From assembly GCA_021776565.1 (NCBI GenBank), contig JAJFFQ010000001.1, forward strand, positions 1-64,000: DNA of 64,000 nt. Reading direction: 5' to 3'. Below, in pieces: positions 21,959 through 31,104 of the stretch. The notes below the pieces were generated by a model. It was not told the origin of the DNA. It worked only from the letters and a program-made list of their open reading frames with translations, and ran no database searches. Position 1 is the first letter of the stretch; every line of letters starts with the position of its first letter. This DNA is from Robiginitomaculum sp. (GTDB lineage Bacteria; Pseudomonadota; Alphaproteobacteria; Caulobacterales; Maricaulaceae). The position numbers and the translations under genes are program-made.

Positions 21959-23038
21959 ATGGATTCTGTTGCCCCCCTTCCCTCCTCTCCCCGTCTGATC
22001 GTTGATCTGGATGCTGTGCGTTCAAATTACCGGCTGATGGCGGAGCGGTCTGGCAAGGCAAAAACCGGCGCGGCGATCAAGGCCGATGCTTACGGGTTAG
22101 GGCTGGAGAGAATTGCCCCGGTACTGGCCCGTGAGGGCTGCACCAGCTTTTTCTGCGCCCATCTTAGCGAAGCGGTCGCGGCGCGCAGTGCGCTGGATTA
22201 TGACGCAGAGATTTTTGTACTAAGTGGCGTCAGTTATGGCGAAGCCCCGCTTTTGCGGCAAAAACACCTGACACCGGTATTAAACACCCATGAGCAAATT
22301 CTGCTATGGCGCGAGGCCGGAGGTGATGACCCGGCTGCCCTGCATATTGATACCGGGATAAACCGTCTGGGGCTGGATTGGCACAATTTTGCCCCGGCCA
22401 TGGCAGAAGGGTTGAACCTTAGCCTAGTCATGAGCCATTTTGCCTGCGCCTCTGATCCTGCACACGCCCTGAATACCAAACAATTAGAGCGATTTACCAC
22501 TATCCGAAATGCCTTTCCCAACGTGCGGGCAAGTCTTGCCAATTCTGCCGGAATATTACACGGGGCCGAAACACATTTTGACCTGACCCGGCCCGGCATT
22601 GCGCTTTATGGCGGTGCACCACTGGATACCGGCGGGCCGTCCCTGACCCCGGTAGCCCGCATTGAGGCACCGGTATTACAGGTTCGACATCTTCGCAAAA
22701 ATCAAAACATTGGTTATGGAGCCAGCTTTACTGCACCACGCGATATGACCATAGCCACAGCTGCCATTGGTTATGCCGATGGCGTACCGGTCGCCGCCAG
22801 TAATTGCTGGTTTGGGCGCATTGAAGGCCAGAAAACCCCGCTCCTGGGGCGGGTATCCATGGATCTATGTGTGTTTGATGTCGGCCATTTGCCCAGCCCG
22901 CCCCAACCTGGTGATATGTTATCACTGCTGGGCCAAGACCTTGAAGTGCTTGCTTCCCTCTCCGATACCCTGTCCTATGAATTGCTCACCCGGCTCGGCC
23001 CCCGTTTTGTTCGTGAATATAAAGGACGCAGTGCATGA
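21959..23038 (+). CDS. alr: Alanine racemase
   Basis: This PLP enzyme interconverts L- and D-alanine for peptidoglycan. The 359-residue protein has the cofactor lysine in GAAIKADAYGLGLER, the strand IDTGINRLGLDW, SLANSAGILHG, DLTRPGIALYGGAP and the catalytic Tyr region IGYGASFTAPRDM. GRVSMDLCVFDV is also conserved. The start codon has a weak ribosome site. The stop overlaps mlaE by four bases, suggesting a shared transcript. Confidence 0.95.
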   Translation: MDSVAPLPSSPRLIVDLDAVRSNYRLMAERSGKAKTGAAIKADAYGLGLERIAPVLAREGCTSFFCAHLSEAVAARSALDYDAEIFVLSGVSYGEAPLLRQKHLTPVLNTHEQILLWREAGGDDPAALHIDTGINRLGLDWHNFAPAMAEGLNLSLVMSHFACASDPAHALNTKQLERFTTIRNAFPNVRASLANSAGILHGAETHFDLTRPGIALYGGAPLDTGGPSLTPVARIEAPVLQVRHLRKNQNIGYGASFTAPRDMTIATAAIGYADGVPVAASNCWFGRIEGQKTPLLGRVSMDLCVFDVGHLPSPPQPGDMLSLLGQDLEVLASLSDTLSYELLTRLGPRFVREYKGRSA

Positions 23039-23802
23039 ACCCGCTTGCACTTATTGGACACACTATTTTGGCGCTAACCCGTGAAGCCGGTGCCATATCC
23101 ATGTTTGCCTGGCGTGGTGTTAGTTCGGCATTGGCCCCGCCCTGGTATTTTAACCAGTTAGGCGCGCAACTTTTGCGTATTGGTTATTTTTCGCTACCCG
23201 TTGTGGGGCTGACCGCGATTTTTACCGGGGCCGCCCTGGCCTTGAACATCTACACAGGTGGCGCGCGCTTTAACGCCGAACAATTTGTACCCAATATCGT
23301 TGTACTGGGCATCACCCGCGAGCTAGGCCCGGTGCTGGCATCGCTGATGCTAGCCGGGCGAGTCAGTGCCGCCATGGCCGCCGAAATTGGCGCCATGCGC
23401 GTGACCGAGCAAATTGATGCCTTGAAAACCCTGTCCACCGATCCGTTTCGGTTCTTGGTAGGGCCACGCATCCTCGCGGCGGTTATCTCCGTGCCAATTC
23501 TGGTACTGGTGGCTGATATTATCGGTGTGATGGGCGGTTGGGCCGTTTCCACCCAGATACTTGGCTTTAATGGTGCCACCTACATACGCAATTCCATAGA
23601 TTTTGTAACTGAATGGGATGTGGTGTCCGGCCTTATCAAGGCCGCCGTTTTTGGCTTCATCATTGCGCTCATGGGCTGTTATCACGGCTACAACTCTGCC
23701 CGGGGCGCGCAAGGGGTGGGCCGGGCAACCACCAATGCCGTGGTCAGTGCCGCCATATTGATCTTTGCCGCCAATTACGTTCTCACAACATTATTTGTTT
23801 GA
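23035..23802 (+). CDS. mlaE: MlaE-type ABC transporter permease
   Basis: MlaE is the membrane subunit of the Mla phospholipid transporter that moves lipids between inner and outer membranes. The 255-residue protein has about five membrane segments and the family core ITRELGPVLASLMLAGRVSA, then AAEIGAMRVTEQIDALKTL, the EQID motif that contacts the ATPase. The C-terminal GCYHGYNSARGAQGVGRATT is typical. It overlaps alr by four bases and is one base from mlaF. No MlaD-type MCE gene follows here; it must lie elsewhere. Confidence 0.94.
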   Translation: MNPLALIGHTILALTREAGAISMFAWRGVSSALAPPWYFNQLGAQLLRIGYFSLPVVGLTAIFTGAALALNIYTGGARFNAEQFVPNIVVLGITRELGPVLASLMLAGRVSAAMAAEIGAMRVTEQIDALKTLSTDPFRFLVGPRILAAVISVPILVLVADIIGVMGGWAVSTQILGFNGATYIRNSIDFVTEWDVVSGLIKAAVFGFIIALMGCYHGYNSARGAQGVGRATTNAVVSAAILIFAANYVLTTLFV

Positions 23803-23803
23803 T

Positions 23804-24583
23804 ATGACTGAAACTCTAGAAACCCCCAAAATTTCCATCCGTGATGTACATAAATCCTTTGGCAACAACCATGTGCTTAAGGGCGTTGATCTGGACGTAT
23901 CGGCGGGGCGTTCCATGGTGGTCATCGGTGGTTCTGGCACCGGTAAATCCGTTTTACTCAAATGTATTTTAGGGCTTATCAAGCCCGATAGCGGCACCAT
24001 CAGTATTGATGGCGAAGCAGTTACCGGACTTAGTGAGCGCGGGCGTACCAAGGTCATGGCCCAATTTGGCATGTTGTTTCAGGGCGGTGCATTATTCGAT
24101 TCTTTAAGCGTTTGGGAAAACGTTGCCTTTCGGCTTCTCTATGCCGATGGCGTAGGCCGCGCAAAGGCCAAAGTACGGGCTATTGCCGCACTCGCCCAGG
24201 TCAATCTGGGGCCAGAGATCGTCACATTAAATCCCGCAGAGCTTTCCGGCGGCATGCAAAAGCGTGTGGGTCTGGCCCGGGCCATTGTCGCCAAGCCGGA
24301 AATCCTGTTCTTTGATGAACCGACCACCGGCCTAGATCCGATAACTGCCGATGTGATTGACAACCTCATCCGCCGTCAGGTCAGCGCCCTTGGGGCCACC
24401 GCCGTTTCCATTACCCATGACATGGGTTCAGTGCGCAAAATTGCCGATGATGTAGCCATGATCCATGAAGGCAAAATCATCTGGCGCGGTCTGGCCAGGG
24501 AGGTGGACAATTCCGGCAATGCTTATGTCGAACAATTCGTAACAGGTAGCGAAGACGGGCCAATCAAAGTCCTGGCGCGTTAG
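23804..24583 (+). CDS. mlaF: MlaF-type ABC transporter ATP-binding protein
   Basis: This is the ATPase partner of the upstream permease. The 259-residue protein has Walker A GGSGTGKSVLLK, the signature LSGGMQKRVGLARAI, Walker B EILFFDEPTTGLDP and the switch His in SITHDMGSV. I start it at the ATG of MTETLETPK, one base after the mlaE stop; a longer upstream form would run through mlaE. It ends convergent with the AidB-type gene, overlapping by four bases. Confidence 0.94.
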   Translation: MTETLETPKISIRDVHKSFGNNHVLKGVDLDVSAGRSMVVIGGSGTGKSVLLKCILGLIKPDSGTISIDGEAVTGLSERGRTKVMAQFGMLFQGGALFDSLSVWENVAFRLLYADGVGRAKAKVRAIAALAQVNLGPEIVTLNPAELSGGMQKRVGLARAIVAKPEILFFDEPTTGLDPITADVIDNLIRRQVSALGATAVSITHDMGSVRKIADDVAMIHEGKIIWRGLAREVDNSGNAYVEQFVTGSEDGPIKVLAR

Positions 24584-26262
24584 CACTCAACCCAGCTTGT
24601 CAGCCTATCAATCAAAGTATCGCCATCGACTTGCGCCGCATTGGCACCCCAAAGGTGCGAAGGGGCCATAAGACGAAGCGTGATATAGGCATCGCGCACC
24701 GGGCCTTCGGGCAAGGCATCAGCGGAGAAAACCAGCGCAGCACGTTCGGCAAACAGACGCGGGTCGGCATCCCTGGTTTGCACCACCCAATCGGTCAATC
24801 CTTTAAGGGCAGGAACATCGCTGCCAATACGGTCTATTTCTTCGTTAAAGGCGGAGGCAATTGTTTCATCCCCAAGGGCGCGCACAATATCCAGGGCAAT
24901 CACATTGCCCGAGCCTTCCCAAATGGCGTTCAGCGGCGCCGCCCGGTATAGCCGGGCCATGCCAATTTCCTCAACAAAACCGATGCCGCCAAAACATTCC
25001 AGTGCCTCATTGATAACCGATGGCTGACGCTTGCAAACCCAGTATTTGGCAATCGGTGTCAACACCCGGGAGAGTGCGGCCTCGTGAGCATTTTTGACGC
25101 TGGCGTCAAAGCTGACCCCAACGCGCATGGCCAGCGCCAGTGCGGCCTCGGTTTCCAGCGCCAGGTCAGCCAATACATTGCGCATAAGCGGTTGATCGAT
25201 CAATTTCTTTTGAAAGGCTGTGCGTTGGCGAACATGATTGGCGGCCATGACCACCGCCTTGCGCATGGCCCCGGCAGAGCCGGTGGTGCAGTCATAGCGG
25301 GTGTGGTGGGCCATGGTGATAATGGTGGGAATACCGCGCCCCGGCGCGCCCACCCTTCGTGCCCATGCGCCGCGATACTCAATCTCGCTGGAAGCATTGG
25401 AACGATCGCCCAGCTTGTCTTTCAGGCGTTGTATCTCCATTTGATTGCGTGTGCCGTCGGGACGCCAGCGCGGCACCAGAAAACAGCTTAATCCCGCATC
25501 CTCATAGGCCCCAGAGCCTTCATAAGCCAACGTTAAAAACGCATCGCACATGGGCGCAGAGCAAAACCATTTATGCCCGGTTAGTTCCACCTCGTCATCG
25601 TTCAGGGCGTGGGCTTTGGTGGTGTTGGCGCGCAAATCCGACCCGCCCTGTTTTTCGGTCATGGCCATGCCCATGGTTGTGGCGGTTTTCTGGCTGGCCG
25701 GTATCACCCGGGGGTCATAGCCAGCAATAGTGACACGCGGCAACCATTCACCCCGTGTCCAGTCATGGCCTTTAAGAACCGAAGCGACAGCATAGGTCAT
25801 CGATTGTGGGCAACATACCCCGCCATCAGTCCAGGCCATCATGCTCATGAGTGCACCATGAGTGATATGCCCGCCATCAACATGCGTCCACGCCCGGCTG
25901 GCCAGACCTCTCTCCAGCCCCAATGCCATGAGATCATGGTAAGCGGGATGAAACTCAATCTCGTCAATGCGCTGGCCCCGGGCATTAAAAGCGCGCAGTC
26001 CGGGCGGGTTCTCATCGGCCAGACGACCCAGTTCTCGCGCCGCCTCACTTCCGGCGCGTCTGCCAAAGTCAGCGATATGATCGCTTTGGTTGGTGCGTGC
26101 TGCCAGCGTAAAATTTTCGTCAACATGAGAGAGCCTTGCAAAGGCATTGTCCACGGCGTCTCGCATTGCCGGATCAGTATAAAGAGACACATCGCCCAAA
26201 GCCTCGGGCTGATTGCTGACATCATGGCTGGCAAGATTGGCGCGGGGGCGAAAACTGGACAT
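24580..26262 (-). CDS. AidB-type acyl-CoA dehydrogenase family protein
   Basis: This 560-residue flavoprotein follows the AidB pattern closely: N-terminal SNQPEALGDVSLYTDPAMRD, LGRLADENPPGLRAFNARGQR, FHPAYHDLM, MAMTEKQGGSDLRANTT, GHKWFCSAPMCDAF, LKDKLGDRSNASSEIEY, ECFGGIGFVEE and APLNAIWEGSGN. E. coli AidB binds FAD and DNA and is part of the alkylation response, though its substrate is unclear. No Ada-type gene is adjacent. It is divergent from the LdtR-like gene, which may regulate it. Confidence 0.9.
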   Translation of the reverse strand: MSSFRPRANLASHDVSNQPEALGDVSLYTDPAMRDAVDNAFARLSHVDENFTLAARTNQSDHIADFGRRAGSEAARELGRLADENPPGLRAFNARGQRIDEIEFHPAYHDLMALGLERGLASRAWTHVDGGHITHGALMSMMAWTDGGVCCPQSMTYAVASVLKGHDWTRGEWLPRVTIAGYDPRVIPASQKTATTMGMAMTEKQGGSDLRANTTKAHALNDDEVELTGHKWFCSAPMCDAFLTLAYEGSGAYEDAGLSCFLVPRWRPDGTRNQMEIQRLKDKLGDRSNASSEIEYRGAWARRVGAPGRGIPTIITMAHHTRYDCTTGSAGAMRKAVVMAANHVRQRTAFQKKLIDQPLMRNVLADLALETEAALALAMRVGVSFDASVKNAHEAALSRVLTPIAKYWVCKRQPSVINEALECFGGIGFVEEIGMARLYRAAPLNAIWEGSGNVIALDIVRALGDETIASAFNEEIDRIGSDVPALKGLTDWVVQTRDADPRLFAERAALVFSADALPEGPVRDAYITLRLMAPSHLWGANAAQVDGDTLIDRLTSWVEC

Positions 26263-26347
26263 TGTGATTATTTTCCTGACTTTAAGAGGATTTTATATCT
26301 TCTGCGCTAATAGTGCAGACAACAAGAAAAAAAATAAGGGTGAGGCC

Positions 26348-26854
26348 ATGACGCTAGCGCAGAAAACGCAACCGCTAATGGGAAAAGACGAACAGGGCAT
26401 ACAACAAGGATATTTAAGCACATTGATGCTGGTCGAACGACTGCACAGACAATTGCTGGATGTCGTAAAAGACGAACTGGAACGGGAGCGCCGCGATGAC
26501 ATCAATAGCGTACAGGCGCTGTTGCTGTTTAACATTGGTGATGATGAACTAACTGCCGGAGAGTTGCGCACACGCGGGCATTATCTTGGCTCCAATGTTT
26601 CGTATAATCTGAAAAAACTGGTCGATGGTGGCTATCTCAGCCATCAACGCTCGGCAAAAGACAAGCGTGCCGTGCGGGTGCGCCTGACCAGTGAGGGTAA
26701 CAAGGTAAGCACCATGGTATCTGATCTGTTTGATCGTCAGCTAAAAAGTCTGGGGCCAGTTGCCAATCTTGGCGGTGATGAGCTGGATCATCTCAACGGA
26801 GCTTTGATGCGCCTGGAGCGTTTCTGGACTGACCACATCCGCTATCGTCTCTAA
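26348..26854 (+). CDS. LdtR-like MarR-family transcriptional regulator
   Basis: This 168-residue winged-helix protein has the LdtR pattern YLSTLMLVERLHRQLLDVVK, VQALLLFNIGDDELTAGEL, RGHYLGSNVSYNLKKLVDGG and RSAKDKRAVRVRLTSEG. In Rhizobiales, LdtR controls an L,D-transpeptidase and stress tolerance; no transpeptidase gene is nearby here. The ATG at 26348 has AAGGG upstream, and longer in-frame versions would overlap the divergent gene. It shares an 85-base control region with the AidB-type gene. Confidence 0.85.
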   Translation: MTLAQKTQPLMGKDEQGIQQGYLSTLMLVERLHRQLLDVVKDELERERRDDINSVQALLLFNIGDDELTAGELRTRGHYLGSNVSYNLKKLVDGGYLSHQRSAKDKRAVRVRLTSEGNKVSTMVSDLFDRQLKSLGPVANLGGDELDHLNGALMRLERFWTDHIRYRL

Positions 26855-26912
26855 AGCATTGCTTTGACTAACCGGTTCTGGCACCCTGACATAAACAGGC
26901 GGGGGTCGGGCT

Positions 26913-27467
26913 TTGCTATATTTAATTGCTGGCATCATTCTTTTTTTCGGGATGCATCTCGTCCCTGGTTTTGCCGGGGTCAAGGCAAACTTGATAACGC
27001 GCTTTGGCGAGATGGGTTATCGAGGGCTATTTTCAATAATTGCGGCGTTGGGTCTGGGTTTGATAATCTGGGGCCGGGCAAGTGCCGGGCATGATCCGGT
27101 TTATGCGCCCCCCGATTGGGGCAGACACGCCCCGCACCTTTTCATGTTGCCAGTTTTCATTCTTTTGGCGGCGGCAAACATGAAAGGCCGTATTCGCAAA
27201 ATCACCCGCCATCCGATGTTGCTGGGAGTGCTGATGTGGGCGGCGGCACACTTGCTGGTCAATGGCGATGTGGCCAGTATATTATTATTTGGCAGTTTTG
27301 CCGCTTTTAGCGTGGTTGATATGGTCTTGGCTAATGCACGAGGGGATGCGCCTGTTTATGTACTCAAGCCGGTGCATGACCTGATGGCCATTGTTGGTGG
27401 GGCGCTGGTGTATCTGGTTTTTCTGTTATTTGCACACAGTTTTCTATTTGGCGTGCAGATAATATAG
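26913..27467 (+). CDS. nnrU: NnrU family membrane protein
   Basis: This 184-residue protein has about five to six membrane segments and the NnrU landmarks GMHLVPGF, RHPMLLGVLMWAAAHLLVNGD and a His in PVHDLMAI. NnrU was first noted beside nitric-oxide/denitrification genes, and homologues occur widely with haem-linked or isomerase-like roles (related to NnrU/15-cis-zeta-carotene isomerase). No denitrification gene is nearby. The start is a TTG with GGGGG upstream. Confidence 0.88.
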   Translation: MLYLIAGIILFFGMHLVPGFAGVKANLITRFGEMGYRGLFSIIAALGLGLIIWGRASAGHDPVYAPPDWGRHAPHLFMLPVFILLAAANMKGRIRKITRHPMLLGVLMWAAAHLLVNGDVASILLFGSFAAFSVVDMVLANARGDAPVYVLKPVHDLMAIVGGALVYLVFLLFAHSFLFGVQII

Positions 27468-27552
27468 GGCCGTAATGCATCCATTTGTGATGTGTCCTGC
27501 ATCTTATAATTAGACGGCATCTATGCCGCGATAAAATAATGGAGAATAAAAA

Positions 27553-27936
27553 ATGGGTTTTGAGATTCTGGTGCCGTTGGCACCATTTGTTATGGTGATT
27601 GCCATTGTCTGGTTTGCGTCTCAGGCAAAGGCAAAATCCAATGTGGCGATACAAAAAACTGTACAAAAGGCCATTGAAAAAGGTGTTGAGTTGACACCCG
27701 AAACCGTTAAAGCCCTTGGCGTACAACCAGATCGCAATCCACACCGGGATTTACGTACTGGCTTGATCCTGATTGCCGTTGCCCTGGGCCTGGTTGTTAT
27801 GGGTACTGGTATTGGTTATGCCGATGGTGACGAGGAAATTATGCCAATTTTTGCTGGTATTGCGGCTATTCCGGGCTTTATTGGCCTGGCACTGCTTGGC
27901 ATGCATGTCTTTATCAAGAACGATAAGTCCGAATAG
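27553..27936 (+). CDS. DUF6249-type small membrane protein
   Basis: This 127-residue protein has an N-terminal membrane segment (LVPLAPFVMVIAIVWFAS), a charged middle with QKAIEKGVELTPETVKALG, and two more segments (GLILIAVALGLVVMGTGIGY; FAGIAAIPGFIGLALLGM). This is the DUF6249 layout, often found next to ECF sigma factors. It is 21 bases upstream of the sigma gene and probably co-transcribed. Function is unknown. Confidence 0.75.
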   Translation: MGFEILVPLAPFVMVIAIVWFASQAKAKSNVAIQKTVQKAIEKGVELTPETVKALGVQPDRNPHRDLRTGLILIAVALGLVVMGTGIGYADGDEEIMPIFAGIAAIPGFIGLALLGMHVFIKNDKSE

Positions 27937-27957
27937 TCATTACGGAGTTATTGAGGG

Positions 27958-28506
27958 ATGGCTGCGCAAGATCTGGAACTGGTGGGGCTGGTCGTCGCGA
28001 CGGGCGACCGGCACGCCTTTGGCGTTCTTGTTGAACGCTACCAGATACTTGTGCGGGCCATGCTCACCCGAATGACCGGCAATCATGCGCTGGCGGATGA
28101 TCTGGCCCAGGATGCCTTTATCAAGGCCTATCGTAAAATAGGCACATTTACCGGTCAGGGTAGTTTCAAAAGCTGGCTGTGCCGCATCGCCTATACAGAG
28201 TTTTTACAGGCGGCGCGTAAAAGAAAGTCTGCCGAGGCGGCGATGGAGCGTTATAAAGCCCACGAAGAAGTGGAAACGCGCGAGACAAACTGGGATACCG
28301 GCGATGCCATGGATCTGGATAGGGCGCTAGCGCAATTAAGTGAGGTGGAACGCACCGTGATTGTATTATGCTTTTCTTCTGGCATGAGCCATCCTGAGGC
28401 CGCCGCCGTTACCGGCTTGCCTTTGGGCACGGTTAAGTCGCATATTATGAGAGGCAAGGCGAAAATGCGCGCCTTGCTGGAAGACAAGGAGGCAGTGAAG
28501 GCATGA
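27958..28506 (+). CDS. ECF-type RNA polymerase sigma factor
   Basis: This 182-residue protein has sigma region 2 (residues about 20-90: GVLVERYQILVRAML, ALADDLAQDAFIKAYRKI, FKSWLCRIAYTEFL) and region 4 (about 120-175: ALAQLSEVERTVIVLCF, MSHPEAAAVTGLPLGTVKSH). Region 3 is absent, as in ECF factors. It overlaps the next gene by four bases, which suggests that protein is its anti-sigma partner. The signal is unknown. Confidence 0.93.
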   Translation: MAAQDLELVGLVVATGDRHAFGVLVERYQILVRAMLTRMTGNHALADDLAQDAFIKAYRKIGTFTGQGSFKSWLCRIAYTEFLQAARKRKSAEAAMERYKAHEEVETRETNWDTGDAMDLDRALAQLSEVERTVIVLCFSSGMSHPEAAAVTGLPLGTVKSHIMRGKAKMRALLEDKEAVKA

Positions 28507-28835
28507 TGACCTATGATGATGGATTTGATGCACGCTTAAGCGCCGCCTTTGAAAAAGCGGATGCTGAGATCACACCGGATATACGCTTTACCCAGCGTAT
28601 AGAAAGCCGCCTTGGTTCTGTTATGAACCCGCGCACAATGGTGTTGGGTGGTGCCGGGGCCAGTGGTTCAGCTTTGGCCGCAACCCAGCTGGAAAACCTG
28701 GCAGACGGGGTGGTGTTTAACAACCCGATACTGACGCAGGTTTTTGATATGATTGGCGGACAAAGCATTGTTGCCATTGTCTTTGCCCTCATGGCCGCCA
28801 CTTTTGTCTATATCCTGCCCGGCAGACGGGCCTGA
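28503..28835 (+). CDS. Small single-span membrane protein, putative anti-sigma partner
   Basis: This 110-residue protein has a charged N-terminus (DDGFDARLSAAFEKADAE), a Gly/Ala-rich middle and one membrane segment at about 85-106 (SIVAIVFALMAATFVYIL). I recognise no anti-sigma domain family. The four-base overlap with the ECF gene and the cytosolic-tail-plus-one-span layout support that role by context only. Two ATG codons in a row begin the gene, with AAGGAGG upstream. Confidence 0.6.
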   Translation: MMTYDDGFDARLSAAFEKADAEITPDIRFTQRIESRLGSVMNPRTMVLGGAGASGSALAATQLENLADGVVFNNPILTQVFDMIGGQSIVAIVFALMAATFVYILPGRRA

Positions 28836-28934
28836 CCGCTTTACACTGTTGCTGTTTGGATAGCGTAAGGCTAGGTTCGCCCGCCAATCATGGTATCCCA
28901 CCGGACGCCTATTAGAACCGCAGAGTAAATATCC

Positions 28935-29636
28935 GTGTCAGACGTATTTAATGAAGTTGATGAAGAGCTGCGCCGCGACAAGGCCAGTGAGCTTTTTGAA
29001 CGTTATCGCCCTCTGATGATTATCCTGACTGCCGCCATTGTGCTTGGTGTCAGTGGCTATAAAGGCTGGGAGTGGTATACGCTTCAACAACAATCACGTG
29101 CAGCAGAAACTTATGATGCGGCCACTGAATTACTGAATTCTGGTGACTTTGCCGGAGCCGAGGCAGCTTTTGCTGACTTCGCTGCCAATGCGCCAAGGGG
29201 CTATGCAGGGCTAGCCATGATGCAACAGGCATCGGGACAAGCCCAAACGGGAAAAATGGCCGAAGCGGCGGCGCTTTATACCCGTGCAGCAGAGCAATTT
29301 ACCGACCCGCTTTACAAGGATCTGGCAACATTGCGTGCGGTGCTGGTGGTGGTTGATGATCTGACATTGGCAGATCTGGATGCCAGACTTGCCGCATTAA
29401 CTGCGCCCGGGCAGCCCTTTCGCTTTACCGCAAGAGAATTATTGGCTGCCAAAGCCTTTGAAGAAGGCAATAGCACCCGCGCACGCGAAGACTATTCCTA
29501 TCTTTCACTGGCCCTTGACGCCCCGGCAGGTGCGCGCACCCGTGCGGGGCAGGCTTTGGCACTATTGGGGCCAGCACCACAAACCGCACAAAAAGATGTT
29601 ATTGCTGATACAGATAATGAGGAAACCACGCAATGA
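28935..29636 (+). CDS. Membrane-anchored TPR protein (YfgM-like)
   Basis: This 233-residue protein has a cytosolic N-terminus (EVDEELRRDKASELFERY), one membrane anchor at 26-43 (LMIILTAAIVLGVSGYKG) and tetratricopeptide-like helices (LLNSGDFAGAEAAFADFAA; KMAEAAALYTRAAEQF). This is the TPR_21/YfgM layout; YfgM in E. coli sits at the SecYEG translocon with PpiD. It starts at a GTG and overlaps bamB by four bases. The TPR-bamB-der order is conserved in proteobacteria. Confidence 0.88.
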   Translation: MSDVFNEVDEELRRDKASELFERYRPLMIILTAAIVLGVSGYKGWEWYTLQQQSRAAETYDAATELLNSGDFAGAEAAFADFAANAPRGYAGLAMMQQASGQAQTGKMAEAAALYTRAAEQFTDPLYKDLATLRAVLVVVDDLTLADLDARLAALTAPGQPFRFTARELLAAKAFEEGNSTRAREDYSYLSLALDAPAGARTRAGQALALLGPAPQTAQKDVIADTDNEETTQ

Positions 29637-31069
29637 AACGCATTGCCTTGGGCTTATGCGCCCTGATGCTCCTGGTGGGCGGCTGCTCAACCGTTGGCAA
29701 GGTCATCCCCTTTGTCGGCGGGGATAGTGAAGAAAAGAAAAAAGCCAAACAGGGCATTTTGCCTGATGAAGAACGGCGCATATCCATCCTCACTTTCGAG
29801 CAGGAATTACAGGTTGATACCGATGCTGCCAACACGCCGATTACCTTGCCGCCGTCTTACGTTAACGCAGACTGGGTACAATCAGGTGCCTTTCCCAGTC
29901 ATGCGCCTCAGCATTTGAGTGCCAAAGCCGGGCTTACCAAAGTCTGGAAACGCAAAATTGGCAGATCCAGCTATACAAAAGGTCGTATTGTGGCCCCGCC
30001 AGTTGTTGCAGGCGGCATGCTGTATGTGCTGGATGCCAAAGGCACGATCAGAGCCATTGATACGGCAACAGGGCGGACAAAATGGCGAAAAGTCGTTCGG
30101 CCAGAGAAAAAAGTTCTGCCCAAGGAAGATCGCCGTGGCCGGTTTGGCGCGGGCTGGCGAGGTGTATTGCGTTTGGGTCTTGGCACAGCCCGCGAGGGAT
30201 ATGGCGGTGGTCTTGCCATATCCGGCGGACGCTTGTTCATGGTTTCCGGTTATGCTCTGGCGGCAGCACTGGATGTAAACACTGGTGAAGAGATTTGGCG
30301 CACCGAAACCCCGACACCAATGCACAGTGCCCCCAGCATTGCAGAAGGGCGCATTTTTGCTGTCAGTCAGGACGATGAGCTGTATACATTCGATGCCGAT
30401 ACCGGTGAGATATTATGGACGTATCAGGGCATTACAGAGCCAGCACGTATTCTGGCCGCATCCAGCCCATCGGTTTACGGTGAAATCATTGTTGCTCCGT
30501 TTGCCTCAGGTGAACTGGTAGCTCTACGGGTGCAAAATGGCCGCAATATGTGGACAGACTCGTTAACCCGCCAGTCAGGTATGACCGCATTGGCGGAACT
30601 GAATGATATTGCTGGCGCACCGGTCATTTTTGACCGCACAGTTTATGCCATTAGCCATTCTGGCCTTCTGGCCGCCGTTGATATGCGTTCTGGCACCCGT
30701 ATCTGGGCGCGACAGGTGGGCGGGATCAATATGCCATGGCTTGCCGGCGACAACCTGTTTGTGGTGACCAATGACGGACAGGTTTCGGCGCTTTCACGTC
30801 ATGATGGCCGGGTACGCTGGGTGCGTGATTTGCCACGTTATCGCAAAGAAAAAAAGCGCAAGGGCCGTATTTCCTGGGCCGGGCCGGTTTTGGCTGGTGG
30901 CAAACTGGTGCTGGTTTCCTCACGGGGTAATGTCCTGCACCTTTCGCCGTCAAACGGCGAGACAATGGCTGAAACACGGTTCAAGGATGCCTTTTTCATC
31001 GCACCAATAGTAGCTGATGAAAATTTTTATCTGCTTTCTGACAAGGCGATGCTCTATAAACTGCACTAG
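29633..31069 (+). CDS. bamB: Outer-membrane assembly lipoprotein BamB
   Basis: BamB is the beta-propeller lipoprotein of the BAM complex that folds outer-membrane proteins. Residues 1-18 are a lipoprotein signal (ALMLLVGGCS, lipid Cys18). The rest has repeated PQQ-propeller blades such as LYVLDAKGTIRAIDTATGRT, LYTFDADTGEILWTY, LLAAVDMRSGTRIWARQ and VSALSRHDGRVRWVRD. At 478 residues it is longer than E. coli BamB (392), mainly from an N-terminal linker. It is followed by der. Confidence 0.93.
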   Translation: MKRIALGLCALMLLVGGCSTVGKVIPFVGGDSEEKKKAKQGILPDEERRISILTFEQELQVDTDAANTPITLPPSYVNADWVQSGAFPSHAPQHLSAKAGLTKVWKRKIGRSSYTKGRIVAPPVVAGGMLYVLDAKGTIRAIDTATGRTKWRKVVRPEKKVLPKEDRRGRFGAGWRGVLRLGLGTAREGYGGGLAISGGRLFMVSGYALAAALDVNTGEEIWRTETPTPMHSAPSIAEGRIFAVSQDDELYTFDADTGEILWTYQGITEPARILAASSPSVYGEIIVAPFASGELVALRVQNGRNMWTDSLTRQSGMTALAELNDIAGAPVIFDRTVYAISHSGLLAAVDMRSGTRIWARQVGGINMPWLAGDNLFVVTNDGQVSALSRHDGRVRWVRDLPRYRKEKKRKGRISWAGPVLAGGKLVLVSSRGNVLHLSPSNGETMAETRFKDAFFIAPIVADENFYLLSDKAMLYKLH

Positions 31070-31104
31070 GCAGATGCGCACAAACAGGCGCTGTGGAATA
31101 CATT

